Notes: generated by a model from the letters alone, not told the origin. Numbered from the stretch's first letter, positions 9,610 through 20,131 are shown. The stretch is 64,000 bases of DNA from Eriocheir sinensis (GCF_024679095.1 NC_066567.1:11398719-11462718), one strand, 5' to 3'. Made by a program: numbers and translations.

Positions 9610-12373
9610 TTACGACAATGAGTAATATCTTAGTTGCTGGTTGGATTCAAAACACTTGTCTAATCTATTCTTGAAGGCCGTAACTGTTGTACTATCAACG
9701 ACATCACAGGGTAGAGAGTTCCAAACATTAACAACTCGATTGAAGAAGTGTTTAGCTTCGTGCGACGAGAATCTTTTACCACTTATCTTCAAATTGTGAT
9801 TTCTTCTTGTTCTATTTGATCGATCAATTGTAAAGTAATCTTCCGCATTAATATCACTGAATCCTTTAAACATTTTAAACACTTCTATTAGATCGCCTCG
9901 CATTCTTCGTTTTGATAGGCTGAGTAAATTTACTTCTTTAAGCCTTTGTTCATACGATAAATTTCTGAACCTAGGAATCATCTTTGTTACTCTTCGTTGA
10001 ACCCGTTCCAACTTTTCTATGTCTTTTCTGTAATAGGGAGACCAAAACTGTACACAGTACTCTAGATGGGGCCGAACCAACGAATTATACAGTTTTAATA
10101 TTACTTTTTCCGATTTATTATTAAAGACTCATCCGATGAAGGCAACCAATTAGTTTGCAGTTTTAACTACCTCTGAACAATGCTGACCGGGCTTTAAATC
10201 GCTTGATACTGTGATTCCAAGATCCTTTTCTTTACTTACTGCAGAAAGTTGTTGGCCATTCATTACGTACTGAACGCGATTGTTATTGTTTCCGATGTGT
10301 AACACTTTATATTTGTCAACGTTAAATTTCATTTGCCATTGATTGGCCCAACGTGCAAGTCGATCTAGATCTGTTTGTAAAGCTTTTTCGTCGAGTGTCG
10401 CAGTTACTTTACTAGCAATTTTTGTGTCAACAGCAAATTTTGATGCTTTGCAAGTGAGCCCATCATCGATATCATTAACATAAATTAAGAAGAGCATGGG
10501 GCCAAGCACTGATCCTTGAGGTACGCCGCTTCTGACATCGAGCCAGTTAGATGTAACACTGTTTAGAACTACTCTCTGTTTCCGCTCAGAGAGCCAGTCC
10601 ACAAGCCAATTGTGAATGTTACCCGAGATACCGTGTGCCAATAGTTTGCTGAGCAATCGTTGGTGGGGGACCTTATCAAATGCCTTTTGAAAATCCAGAT
10701 ATATATAATATCTATTGATCTGCTTTCATCGAACACCTCAAAAATATAATATAAAAAAATCAAGTAAGTTAGTTAAACACGAACGTTTACTACGGAAGTC
10801 ATGTTGCGAATTATTTATTGTATTATTTTCTTCGAAGAATTTCACCATATTGTCGCGAATGATAGTCTCCATTAACTTACAAACAGTCGATGTCAGGCTA
10901 ATTGGTCGATAGGGTCCTGGATGAGACTTGTCCCCCTTTTTGAAAATTAGTGTGACATTTGCAAGTTTCCAATCCGACGGAACTTTTCCAGCTGTTAAAG
11001 ATTTATTGAATATGATGGAGAGCGGTTTGCAAATTTGATGTTTGATTTCTTTTAGGACCCTAGGGGTAATTTTGTCTGGACCAGGAGCTTTGCTTACTTT
11101 AATCTTTTCAATTGTGCGTAAAATGTCACTTTCTACTATGAGCACGCCACTTAACATCTTTTCGGTCCTTCTAATCTCCGGCGGTTTAGGTGATAAACAA
11201 TCTTCGTCGGTAAATACGGATGCAAAAAAGTTATTTAGGATCGTAGCCATTTCATTTTCATCGTTCGTGTGGTTACCATTATCATTAGCAAGCGGTCCGA
11301 TACTACAAGTGAGTGACTTTTTATTATTTACATTGCTAAAAAATTCTTTAGGATTAGATTTACTTGTTTCCGCTATATATTCTTCAAGATTTTTCTTGCT
11401 TCGTTTTATTAATTTCTTGGTTTCGCGGCGAATTCTGTCGAACTCTAGTTTGTCAGCCTCACTCTGAGTTGATATATATTTACTGTATACGCGTTTTTTT
11501 TTGAGATAGGCTATTTTTAATTTTGTTATTCCACCATTTGGGTTTCTTCTTAAAAGCTGAACGTCTGTTACGATAGGGTACGCATATGCTTATGGCATTG
11601 TTCAATATTGTGGTGAGGGCCCCCCAAGATTTATCAATACCTGTTTCCGCCGAGATTACTGCCCAGTCAGAATTATTTAGAACTGATCGGAGTCTTACGA
11701 AATTCGCTCTCTGATAATCAGGCACCTTTTCTTTACAAGAAGTTACTTTACTTTCTTTCATATTGATGCTGAATGTGATTGTTCAGTGACCAACATTTAC
11801 TTCGTTAACTAGATCAGCTGTCGTTGAAAAGATAAGGTCAAGTATATTATTTTCCCGAGTCGGTTCATGAACGTGTTGATGTAAATCACTTTCTAGTAAA
11901 TTTGTGTACAGGTCGAGCCCTGTATGACAGTTCAACGGTTCACCCCATATTTTCACTGGCAAGTTAAAGTCCCCAACAATTACTGCCTCGCAACTGCTGC
12001 TTGTTTCTAATAATAATTCACTTAATGCGTGGTCGATATCAAGAGTCTGCCTTGGCGGTCTGTAGATAAGTCCAATTACTATTTTACGAGATTTATTTTT
12101 AATTTCAATGAAGACCGTTTCCACATTGGTTATAATATCTGTTTTCACGGATACTGAATGGAGAGAGTTGTGGATATAAAAGATAACGCGTCCACCCTGT
12201 CTGTTCTCTCTTTCATGACTAAAAATAGTATAACCCGGTAATCTATAATCCGCAATGAAATCTCTATTTGAAATGTCTATCCAAGATTCTGTGACTCCGA
12301 TGATGTGATAATGATTTGTAGCTGCGAGGACTTCTAAGTCTTCCAATTTGTTACGTAGGCTACGAGCGTTTTT
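9610..12373 (-). pseudogene. CR1-like ORF2 (endonuclease + reverse transcriptase), broken
   Basis: The N-terminal APE-like endonuclease shows GVTESWID, GGRVIFYIH, IYRPP, VIVGDFNLP and LDLIFST, the family's metal and catalytic-site blocks. After a break comes a linker with KWWN, then RT: APGPDKITP, VPSDWKLANV, then PYRPISLTS. A frameshift falls near 10650-10760, where the motif A region is destroyed. Motif B GVPQGSVLGP is intact, but the catalytic motif reads FAVD instead of FADD, so one essential Asp is lost. The last part (VRPHLEYCVQFWSP, KMIPRFRNLSYEQRL, VWNSLP) is the C-terminal domain. At least four disruptions; the copy cannot be active. Confidence 0.88.
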
Positions 12374-12426
12374 TTAGCAAGCTTTAAAGTGATTCGAGTC
12401 GAGGGTTTCGCAGGTTGAGTGCTCCC

Positions 12427-12782
12427 TTACGGTGGAGCTATTGGTGTTCTCGCCTTCGCGTTTTTTGGCTTTCGAAGAGCCACTTGGTCACCGAGCAGCC
12501 TCCCGAAACGGGCAGCTCCAACAGGGTTTAAGTGGATGCCATTAGCAAGGAACAAGTCCGAATCGTACTAAAAACTGTTCCACAAGTTAGCGAACTGGAC
12601 GTTTTCTTGTGAGCAAAGGGACTGAAGTCTGTTGTTTGTGCTGAAGGCCTTACTGTAAAAGTTAGATTCGGCACCGACCCTCGGGAGGATACCTGAGATT
12701 ATGATGTTACTGGCATCCGTTTTACGTTTATACTGCTTGATCATGCGGCGGTATTTACCAAGCAGTTCCTCAGAACAGACTG
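12427..12782 (-). pseudogene. CR1 ORF1 C-terminal SGNH/esterase-like fragment
   Basis: The minus-strand reading begins right after a TAA at about 12783 and contains IISGILPRVGAESNFYSK and later NGIHLNPVGAARFGRLL, ending at TAA 12427-12429. CR1-family ORF1 proteins of some animals are known to carry an SGNH hydrolase (esterase) domain, and these two blocks fit its third and last conserved blocks. One in-frame stop falls between them (after WNSF). The expected block-V Asp of DxxH appears as Asn here. It precedes ORF2 by about 50 bases, as expected for ORF1. Only the C-terminal ~115 codons remain. Confidence 0.65.
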
Positions 12783-12790
12783 GTTAATTT

Positions 12791-13092
12791 AAATAAACAA
12801 AACTAACTGAACTACCTAACCTAGCCTAAGGGAAGGGTACTGTGATATGAAGACGGGAGGCACGTGCCAGCCATCATCGGGGGCAGGGGCTCAGCTGATC
12901 GCTCGTGCCTCCCAATATGGCTGACAGTTGTTTTTCCTAAAACAAAAGCGACTCGGTGTGACGTCAGTGCAACCCCTCTATATATTTTCTCTATTGCATC
13001 TAACATTTTCGTCACACTTAATTAATTTTCCAGCTCCCTTCAGACATTTATCATATCCTTTAATTTTACAGTCAAACGCCATCACAATTATA
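12791..13092. other. spacer; no gene
   Basis: Short unassigned sequence between the CR1-like element and the hAT-type MITE. It has no recognisable coding content. Confidence 0.5.
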
Positions 13093-13100
13093 GCAGTACC

Positions 13101-14223
13101 CACAGCTGGGCACGATAACAGAAAACCTTATTCCCGATAACCGATAACTGATAATGGAAAACCTTATCGGTGATAACCGATATTCGTTAACTGGAGACAC
13201 AAATATAGGCGATAACCGATAACTGATACTCGATATAGATCCACAATTCTGATACTAGCTAGCGATAAGTCCGATAGGCGAAAACGATAATATATTGATA
13301 TTTCAAATAAAAAAAAAAACATACATGTATTCAAATTTAACATTATTTGTATTTTAGAAAACTTATAAAACCTGAAAACAACACGTTGACACGTACCTAT
13401 GAACGGTAATACTAGAAACGCCTGAACTGGTGTTGTGTTATTTGGCGTCCCCACCGTCAAAAGCTGGCGCTTTTGTTTACAAACACTGGTCTCTCGTGAA
13501 CTGCGCATGCTCAGAAAGCGTAGACCTGTACAGTCTCACAAAGAATTTTAACCGTAATTAAGAGTTGCTGGAAGGCTGAATCAGACATACAGTACCAATA
13601 CCACCATCCCCGGTGTTTCTAGAACGACACTCTGTACGAGTTGTATTTATATGCACAGAGTGTCGTTCTAGAAACAGCGAGTATGATGGTACTGTTTGTC
13701 TGATTCAGCCTTCCAGCAACTCTTGATGTGTTAGAAAGCTTTGTGAGACTGTACAGGACTACGCTTATTGGTCTGAACATGCGCTCTGTTTGTTTTGACG
13801 ATGGGACACCAAATAACACAACACCGGGTGCCTTCAATACCATGGCATGCTCACAAACGAATATGGAATATCAAATTTGAGGCAGTGAATAATCATTTTT
13901 TGGGCAAGGCAAAATGATTTTTCTCTTTGATATATTAATTTTTGAGTTGATGATCTAAGTATGAAATCTCTTCACCGAACATATTTCATACCCCGATTTT
14001 TCTTCATTCAACACCGGGCGCCCGGGCCATGCATGCCCAGTGGGGAGGAGACAACGTTTTTTTATCTGAGAGGCAGAAAAAAAGTATCGATTATCGCTAG
14101 TTTGGTTACAAAAGTACCGAAGATACCGATATATATTTAAATAAGTAGCGGATGGCCGATAACCCGATTTTGTTATCAGCGATAAAGTATCGCGATAACT
14201 TATCGCGATAACGCCCACCTTTG
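13101..14223. mobile_element. non-autonomous hAT-type element with 8-bp TSD and foldback core
   Basis: The ends read CACAGCTGGGCACGATAAC (left) and, in inverse, CAAAGGTGGGCGTTATCGC (right), matching the hAT pattern CA-N-RG-N-TGGGC. The 8-bp direct repeat GCAGTACC flanks both sides (13093-13100 and 14224-14231), the hAT target-site hallmark. Subterminal regions are rich in GATAAC/CGATAA motifs. The core is a long inverted repeat (arms about 13437-13635 and 13655-13828, spacer ~19 bases). No transposase is present. Confidence 0.88.
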
Positions 14224-14231
14224 GCAGTACC

Positions 14232-14336
14232 TCTACAGCTCATTCAGAAAATGTTGCATAACTATGAAAGCGAAGACCTCTCTTATGGTTACTCTCTATC
14301 CTCAATTTGCAGGAGCGATGCAAGGGCGGACTTTCT
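14232..14336. other. short spacer
   Basis: Unassigned sequence between the hAT target duplication and the SINE A-tail. Confidence 0.5.
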
Positions 14337-14663
14337 CTCTTTTTTTTTTTTTAGGCACTGCCTATAGCGCCAGTAGGTTCTCATGAGGGACCTCTTGGAC
14401 GGAACAAGCCGCAGGCGAATTATATTGCAGTGGCTGTCGTGATGTATGACTCTGCTTGGCCCCTGCATCCTCCCCCTCACTTCAACGAAGTTGATGAAGT
14501 TAGGGTTGATTGAAGATCTGGACAGCATGTGGGTAATCTTCCTCCACCCGGCGATGACTTGAAATATCAACGTGTTTTGGTGGGACTCGAACCTAGGTCC
14601 ACGGGCTCACCACGCCCGCACGCTGACCATTCGGCCACCGGCCACTCGGCCACCGCCTCTTGT
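14337..14663 (-). mobile_element. tRNA-derived SINE with intact pol III boxes
   Basis: On the minus strand the head reads GGCGGTGGCCGAGTGG, giving a consensus A box TGGCCGAGTGG (14642-14652), and B box GGTTCGAGTCC (14583-14593). The A-box region is tandemly duplicated (a second GGTGGCCGAATGG follows at once). The body shows TACCCACATGCTGTCCAG as in the other copies, but is otherwise diverged. It ends in an A-tail (T-run 14338-14352 on plus). Internal promoter boxes mean pol III transcription is plausible. Confidence 0.82.
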
Positions 14664-15096
14664 CGCCCTTGACCTTCTTCCTTTACTATAAACAAAAACA
14701 AGGATAATCTTTCCTGAACTAGGAGTTACTGGACACAGTTGTGGCGCCATCGTACGGAAAAAAAAGGTTGATAGCATTATTTAGGATTAGATCTGAGAAT
14801 ATTTAAAAGAAAACAATTATATATTTATGAAAATTTTATTATTTTCATTCATCTAGCTTTAGAGGATTGATTACAAAATATATTCCTTCCAATAAATAAA
14901 ATATTCCTTATTACAACCACCACTACTACTAATAGTAATAGCAATAATCATAATCACTATCAGCATCACCATCATTTTATCATCATGACATACATAGTCG
15001 CCCTCCTAAGAGTATTATAAAAAGTATTAGCCAAATCAGAAACATAAAGTGCTGCAAAACCCGCTCATGGAACCGACCCTGCTCCGGCACGCCCCT
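14664..15096. other. AT-rich 3' flank of the XPB-like gene
   Basis: AT-rich sequence with a degenerate (ATC/ATA)n patch at 14910-14990. On the minus strand an AATAAA signal lies at 14835-14840, about 260 bases past the stop of the XPB-like ORF. No other gene is seen. Confidence 0.5.
14835..14840 (-). promoter_or_regulatory. candidate polyadenylation signal for the XPB-like ORF
   Basis: AATAAA on the minus strand, about 257 bases downstream of the TGA at 15097. The placement fits a 3' UTR; the AT-rich context lowers its specificity. Confidence 0.35.
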
Positions 15097-16626
15097 TCAC
15101 AGCTCCTGGTGGGGTAGTGCGCGCAATATTGGCGGATACACTTTGAGGATCCACTCGTTGACGGTGGCCTTGGGCTCCGAGGAGAGTTTGCGGCCCAGCG
15201 CGTGGCCAAATTTGACCAGCAAAGAATTTTGTCGCGCAGAAATGGGCCGCAGCACCGTGCGAGCCTGCACGTAGCGCAGCTGGTAACCTTGCTGCCGCAG
15301 GTGGGCGTTGCGGTGCCGGCTGTACTCCAGCTCAGGCCAGCTGGGCCACGCTGTCACCACCGTGTGGAACTCTGAGCCTCTTCCGTCTGGCTTGTACCGC
15401 TGCACGCGACCCACTCGCTGCACCTCTTGCTGGCGCGAGCCTCCCAGGCTGCCCAGCTGCAGACAGTAGGACAGGTCGGGCACGTCGAGCCCCGTGTCAC
15501 TGATGCGACTTACCAGGAGTGTCTGAGGCGTCGCCGAGTGCTGGAAGTTCTGCACGACGAGTTCCCGCCTCCCGTCACCGCCGCACGCCCACAGGCGCCT
15601 GCTGGCCATGGCGAACACCTGCAAGTGCAGCAGCTCCTCGAACATGACCAGGAGCTTCTGGCGCTTCCTGCGCTCCACGAGTTGTATCAAGGAACGGAGG
15701 TAACAAAACTTGTACGGGTTGAGTGTCAGCAGTAGGCGGTGGAGGTCGGGCCGGCCCGGCGTGTGCTGCAGCACGCATGAGAAGCCCCTTGCCAGCGGCA
15801 CCACCACCTGGATTACGTCCACACGGGCGATCACCCTCAGGAGAACCAGCCGGCACACGCTGGCCCGTGCCCTCACCGGCCCGACGCTCGACAAGATGAC
15901 GTGTTCCTCTTCTGCCTCGCGGGAGAGATCGGCTGTGAGGCCCACGCGCCAGCTGCTGCTGACGCGGTGAGGCAGGTGACGGTACACGGCGGCTGGCAAC
16001 TTGTGCACCTCGTCCAACAGCAACAGGCCGTAGGTCATGGCCAGCACGGCTCGCCGCTCACAGGCGTTGGTGCCCACCGCCTCCTGGGAGCTGCTGAGCC
16101 AGTGGTAGGTGGTCAGCACCACGGCAGCGCCCTCCAGCTCTGCAGCGTCTCGCTGGACAGCGGCGCCACACCGGTACACCAGCTCTGCCGTCAGCAGCGT
16201 CCACTGCAGCAGCTGCCGACGCCATTGCTCCACCTGCTCCAGTGTAGCGCACACCACCAACGTGCGGCGCCGCATGGTGGCGGCGGCAAGGACGCCCACC
16301 AGCGTCTTGCCGCTCCCGCACGGCAGCACCACGCACCCGCTCAAGAAGGATTCAGCGGCCACGTCCACCAGGGCGGCCACGGCCTCCCGCTGGTGTGGCC
16401 GCACATTGGGTACCTCCCTCGGGTTTATCGCCAGTCGCCTGCTGATGCTCAGCGAGGCTGCCTTGGGCACACATCTCAGAGGGCAGCTGTATTGAGTCAG
16501 GTTGGTGGCTTCGGAGACCCTCGCGGGCCGCTTATTGGGAAACACGACTTGAGGACGGTGAAGATAGTCCTCGGTCACTCCCGCGGCGCAGGGCTCGCTA
16601 GCAGCAGAAGCTTCTTTGTAGTTCAT
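15097..16626 (-). CDS. XPB/ERCC3-like SF2 DNA helicase, single exon
   Basis: An intact 509-aa ORF from the ATG at 16626 (context AAACATGAAC, A at -3); an upstream in-frame GTG gives 14 more codons but is unlikely to be the start. Motifs, numbered from this Met: pre-core Q-like VRPHQREAV (~75); Walker A LPCGSGKT (101-108); TTYHWLS (~173); motif II LLDEVHKLPA (203-212); motif III GLTAD (229-233, usually GLTAT); LNPYKF with following ERRK, as in XPB; motif V SDTGLDVPD (376-384); motif VI QRVGRVQR (403-410). DEVH and the LPA-type follow-on are XPB signatures; XPB is the 3'-5' ATPase of TFIIH acting in promoter opening and repair. The XPB RED motif appears as REA. The protein lacks the ~300-residue N-terminal part of canonical XPB. 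GC-rich and intronless amid AT-rich DNA, which suggests a retrocopy or transferred gene under constraint. The function is unknown. Confidence 0.85.
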   Translation of the reverse strand: MNYKEASAASEPCAAGVTEDYLHRPQVVFPNKRPARVSEATNLTQYSCPLRCVPKAASLSISRRLAINPREVPNVRPHQREAVAALVDVAAESFLSGCVVLPCGSGKTLVGVLAAATMRRRTLVVCATLEQVEQWRRQLLQWTLLTAELVYRCGAAVQRDAAELEGAAVVLTTYHWLSSSQEAVGTNACERRAVLAMTYGLLLLDEVHKLPAAVYRHLPHRVSSSWRVGLTADLSREAEEEHVILSSVGPVRARASVCRLVLLRVIARVDVIQVVVPLARGFSCVLQHTPGRPDLHRLLLTLNPYKFCYLRSLIQLVERRKRQKLLVMFEELLHLQVFAMASRRLWACGGDGRRELVVQNFQHSATPQTLLVSRISDTGLDVPDLSYCLQLGSLGGSRQQEVQRVGRVQRYKPDGRGSEFHTVVTAWPSWPELEYSRHRNAHLRQQGYQLRYVQARTVLRPISARQNSLLVKFGHALGRKLSSEPKATVNEWILKVYPPILRALPHQEL

Positions 16627-16835
16627 GTTTGCTGACGTTAACACTGCTTCACATCGCCACCTCAGCACGTGACATCTCCGCGACGATCAAGGGGCTGTGT
16701 TGCTGCCTAGCGATGGATCGGCTTAGACTAGAGTTAATTCACAGAGCTTTAGAGTGGATTTACAGTATTTGAGAAGGCATAATCAATCACTACATGGAGA
16801 ATGTAGCTCAGATATCACAACTACCCTGTATGCCG
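16627..16835 (-). promoter_or_regulatory. 5' leader/upstream region of the XPB-like ORF
   Basis: About 210 bases between the ATG and the TATA-bearing inverted repeat copy. If the TATATAT at 16841-16847 acts on the minus strand, transcription would start near 16815 and give a leader of about 190 bases. No repeat is seen in this stretch. Confidence 0.35.
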
Positions 16836-16858
16836 GACGCATATATACCAAGTCTCTT
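16836..16858 (-). promoter_or_regulatory. inverted repeat copy 1 with TATA-like motif
   Basis: A 23-base sequence that, read on the minus strand, starts AAGAGACTTGG and continues TATATATGCGTC. It is a perfect inverted match to 17877-17899. It sits ~210 bases upstream of the XPB-like ATG, so it may be its core promoter; alternatively it is a terminal repeat of the element between the copies. Confidence 0.45.
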
Positions 16859-16860
16859 TG

Positions 16861-17755
16861 GACAACACACGCATGAACACACTCACAGGCACCGCGGACA
16901 ACACACACGCATAAACACACTCACAGGCACCGCGGACAACACACACGCATAAACACACTCACAGGCACCGCGGACAACACACACACATAAACACACTCAC
17001 AGGCACCGCGGACAACACACACACATAAACACACTCACAGGCACCGCGGACAACACACACACATAAACACACTCACAGGCACCGCGGACAACACACGCAT
17101 AAACACACTCACAGGCACCGCGGACAACACACACGCATAAACACACTCACAGGCACCGCGGACAACACACACACACCCATACACCCATACACACTCACAG
17201 GCATCGCGGACAACACACACACACCCATACACCCATACACACTCACAGGCACCGCGGACAACACACACACACCCATACACCCATACACACTCACAGGCAC
17301 CGCGGACAACACACACACCCATACACCCATACACACTCACAGGCACCGCGGACAACACACACACATAAACACACTCACAGGCACCGCGGACAACACACAC
17401 ACATAAACACACTCACAGGCACCGCGGACAACACACACGCATAAACACACTCACAGGCACCGCGGACAACACACGCACACCCATACACCAATACACACTC
17501 ACAGGCACCGCGGACAACACACACACACCCATACACCAATACACACTCACAGGCACCACGGACAACACACACACACCCCTACTCCCATACACACTCACAG
17601 GCACCGCGGACAACACACACGCATAAACGCACTCACAGGCACCGCAGACAACACACACGCATAAACACACTCACAGGCACGGCGGACAACACCCACCCAC
17701 CCATACACCCATACACACATACAGGCACCGCAGGCAACACACACACACACACACA
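16861..17755. repeat. 38/48-bp minisatellite (ACAGGCACCGCGGACAACAC units)
   Basis: About 20 units with a constant core ACAGGCACCGCGGACAACAC. There are two unit types: ~38 bp with CGCATAAACACACTC, and ~48 bp with a CCCATACA doublet. Cys/Val-rich open frames on the minus strand are repeat artefacts. It ends in a short (CA)n. Confidence 0.95.
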
Positions 17756-18340
17756 CACAAGTTACCCGTGAATTCCATTTTCTTTACTTGTGGGTGGCGG
17801 CCTGGCCATTCCCCCCCAGCACCCCGCGGTCACCGCGCGCGCTGATTGGTCCTAATTTCTCCTTATGCTGAACCCTAAGAGACTTGGTATATATGCGTCC
17901 CGGGCTATTGATGTCTCCCCGCCAAGGCAAGTATAGAGAGGTATCGTCACTCTCATAGAACGTCAAGAACCAAATTTTGAAATTAGCTATTTTATTAGGA
18001 CCTCTCGGATGTTTTTTATGTTATAAACTACTACAATAAAATAAAATAAGATGTATATTTTTTGTTATATACCCTATGAAGTAACTGTCGGTGAATAAAA
18101 AAATATATATAGAAATGTTCACGGCATCTCATCCTGGACGATGATTGGCTGGCATCTCGATAAGCTCCGCCCCTTCCTCGAGCCTAATTAAGCCCCGCCC
18201 CATCCTCGTTGTCTGCCCAAACCGACGACTTCACACACCTCACTCCCACCCTGTTTCCTAACCCCAGCATTAATTTTTACGAAAAACTGAGACCAGCATC
18301 ATCTTCCTGAGAAAATTCTGCATCACACTAGCATAAAATT
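17756..18340. other. unassigned spacer with CCAAT and GC boxes
   Basis: No ORF of note. 17877-17899 is the inverted repeat partner with a TATA-like motif pointing rightwards, preceded by an ATTGG (inverse CCAAT) at about 17845. About 18145-18205 contains another ATTGG and two CCGCCCC boxes. This could be a promoter region, but no transcript start or exon is visible. Confidence 0.35.
17877..17899 (+). promoter_or_regulatory. inverted repeat copy 2 with TATA-like motif
   Basis: The perfect 23-base inverse of 16836-16858. The TATATAT lies in the strand pointing away from the minisatellite, so both copies face outward. Confidence 0.45.
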
Positions 18341-18342
18341 GT

Positions 18343-18383
<41 letters not shown>
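18341..18383. repeat. (CT)n microsatellite
   Basis: A run of CT dinucleotides immediately abutting the 5' breakpoint of CR1-like copy 2. Confidence 0.95.
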
Positions 18384-18386
<3 letters not shown>

Positions 18387-19332
18387 AATCGCATTAGTAA
18401 ATTTGCAGATGACACAAAGATTGGTAACTCGGTTCTCACTGACGAAGACAGGCAAAGCCTCCAAGAGGATTTGCACAAAATTTCAGCTTGATCGGATAGA
18501 TGGGAGATGCCCTTTAACGTAGACAAGTGCCAGGTCCTTCAAGTTGGAACGAGAAATAAGAAGTTCGATTACGAAATGCGCGGCGTTAAACTCAAAAGCG
18601 TTCAATGCTTCAAGGACTTTGGGGTCAAAATCGCGGCAAATCTCAAATTCTCACAGCAATGCATCGATGCAGCAAATAAAGCGAACAGAATGTTGGGCTT
18701 CATTAAAAGAAACTTTTTATTCAAGAATAAAGATGTAATACTTCTGCTCTACAATAGTTTAGTCAGACCCCACTTGGAATATGCGGTACAGTTTTGGTCT
18801 CCCCACCATGCAAAGGACATTGCTAAATTAGAAGGTGTTCAGCGTCGGGCAACGAAAATGATCCCTTCCTTGAGCAACAAATCCTACGAAGAAAGGCTTT
18901 CCACCCTTAACATGTTTTCTCTTGAGAAACGTCGCCTCCGAGGAAAACTGATCGAATGTTTTAAAATACTTAATGGTTTCACGGATGTAGACAGATCAAC
19001 ATTGTTTATGATCGATGACACTTTGCGCACGAGGAACAATCGCGTAAAACTCAGATGTAGACAAGTAAATTCAGACTGCACCAAATTTTTCTTCACCAAC
19101 GTTGAAGTGCGAGAATGGAATAAGCTCCCACCATCAGTGGTCCAGTGTAACACGATTGACTCCTTCAAAAAAAAGCTCGACCGTCACTTCCTTCAACTTA
19201 ATATCAACTAGAGTAGAAATGCAACGTTTTGGAGCCTTCTGATTAATGTAAAATCACTTAGGTTTAAGGACAAGCCACCTAGTCTGGACCATGGGGTCTG
19301 TGTTGTCTGATTTTCTATGTAAATCTATGTAC

Positions 19333-19335
<3 letters not shown>
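18384..19335 (+). mobile_element. CR1-like LINE copy 2, 5' truncated at (CT)n
   Basis: Starts abruptly with codons for NNRISKFADDTK, inside the RT domain just before the FADD motif, and runs in frame to the stop at 19211. It is the same subfamily as the 5.4-6.85 kb copy. A TGA near 18490 replaces a Trp codon of copy 1, but the Lys codon mutated in copy 1 is intact here. It retains VRPHLEYAVQFWSP and VREWNKLPPSVV. The 3' UTR runs to about 19335 and ends in a TCTATGTAAATCTATG motif, then another (CT)n. Confidence 0.9.
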
Positions 19336-19409
<74 letters not shown>

Positions 19410-19414
19410 AAATC

Positions 19415-19458
<44 letters not shown>

Positions 19459-19460
19459 GT
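19336..19460. repeat. (CT)n then (GT)n microsatellite
   Basis: CT run at about 19338-19407, followed by a short linker and a GT run at about 19418-19457. Confidence 0.95.
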
Positions 19461-19519
19461 AAGTAAGCAAGTATGTAAGTACAGTAAGTATTTATTGCTA
19501 TCAAAACATCATATATACA

Positions 19520-20131
19520 TACACTCACATAGACCACATCAGTGCCACAGCCAACAGAACACTGGGGTTCCTGAGGAGGAATTTACATAACTGCACACAT
19601 GCCATTAAACACATAGCTTATGACACACTTGTGAGACCAACACTTGAATACTGCTCCACGGTGTGGGATCCTTACACACACAGAAACATTGATAGGTTAG
19701 AACAAATCAACACCAAGGCGGCTAGGTTCATTACAAACAATTACACTCGAACGCCTGGAATCACAACATGCATCAAACCAAGATCAATAGAATATACCAG
19801 GTCTTCTCAACCTCGTACCAGAATTCTCCTCTTCTGCGCAGTGACGTCACCTGCAGCAACTCAGTCTGCTTCATTTGAAATCACCCCACCAGTCTTTACC
19901 TGACTACACGTGCAGACGCATCTCGTGTGCTCCATTTTCTTTGATTTCTATGGGCGACTTTAGCATTTAGGATTAAGGAACTGAAGCAGTCACACAATTA
20001 ATGGGCAGGGGTAAGAAAAGGCTGCGTAGAAGTAGTTAATGTGTTCCAGAGGGTGGACAGGAGAACTATTCTATAGAGGATGATTGCGGCGAGTAAGAAT
20101 ATGTCCAGAAATAATTGGACAAGAAGGTTCA

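Larger units (their letters stand above)
9310..12790 (-). mobile_element. CR1-like LINE, near full length, decayed
   Basis: The minus strand reads, in order, an ORF1 C-terminal esterase-like segment (12782-12427), an endonuclease (about 12373-11783), the linker and RT (11761-10150), and the CR1 C-terminal domain (10080-9610), then a 3' UTR to about 9310 that includes GGACCATCAGGTCTGC. Several stops and frameshifts break it. It is a different subfamily from the copies at 5.4 and 18.4 kb. The 5' end is cut at about 12785. Confidence 0.88.

Noticed and set aside
14583..14663. tRNA gene
   Set aside because: A and B boxes are present but the body, A-tail and multiple dispersed copies show a SINE; a clean cloverleaf and anticodon arm could not be drawn. 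The same applies at 1984-2055, 40680 and 53578.
19325..19537. Thr/His and Arg/Glu repeat frame
   Set aside because: Translation of (CT)n and (GT)n microsatellites.
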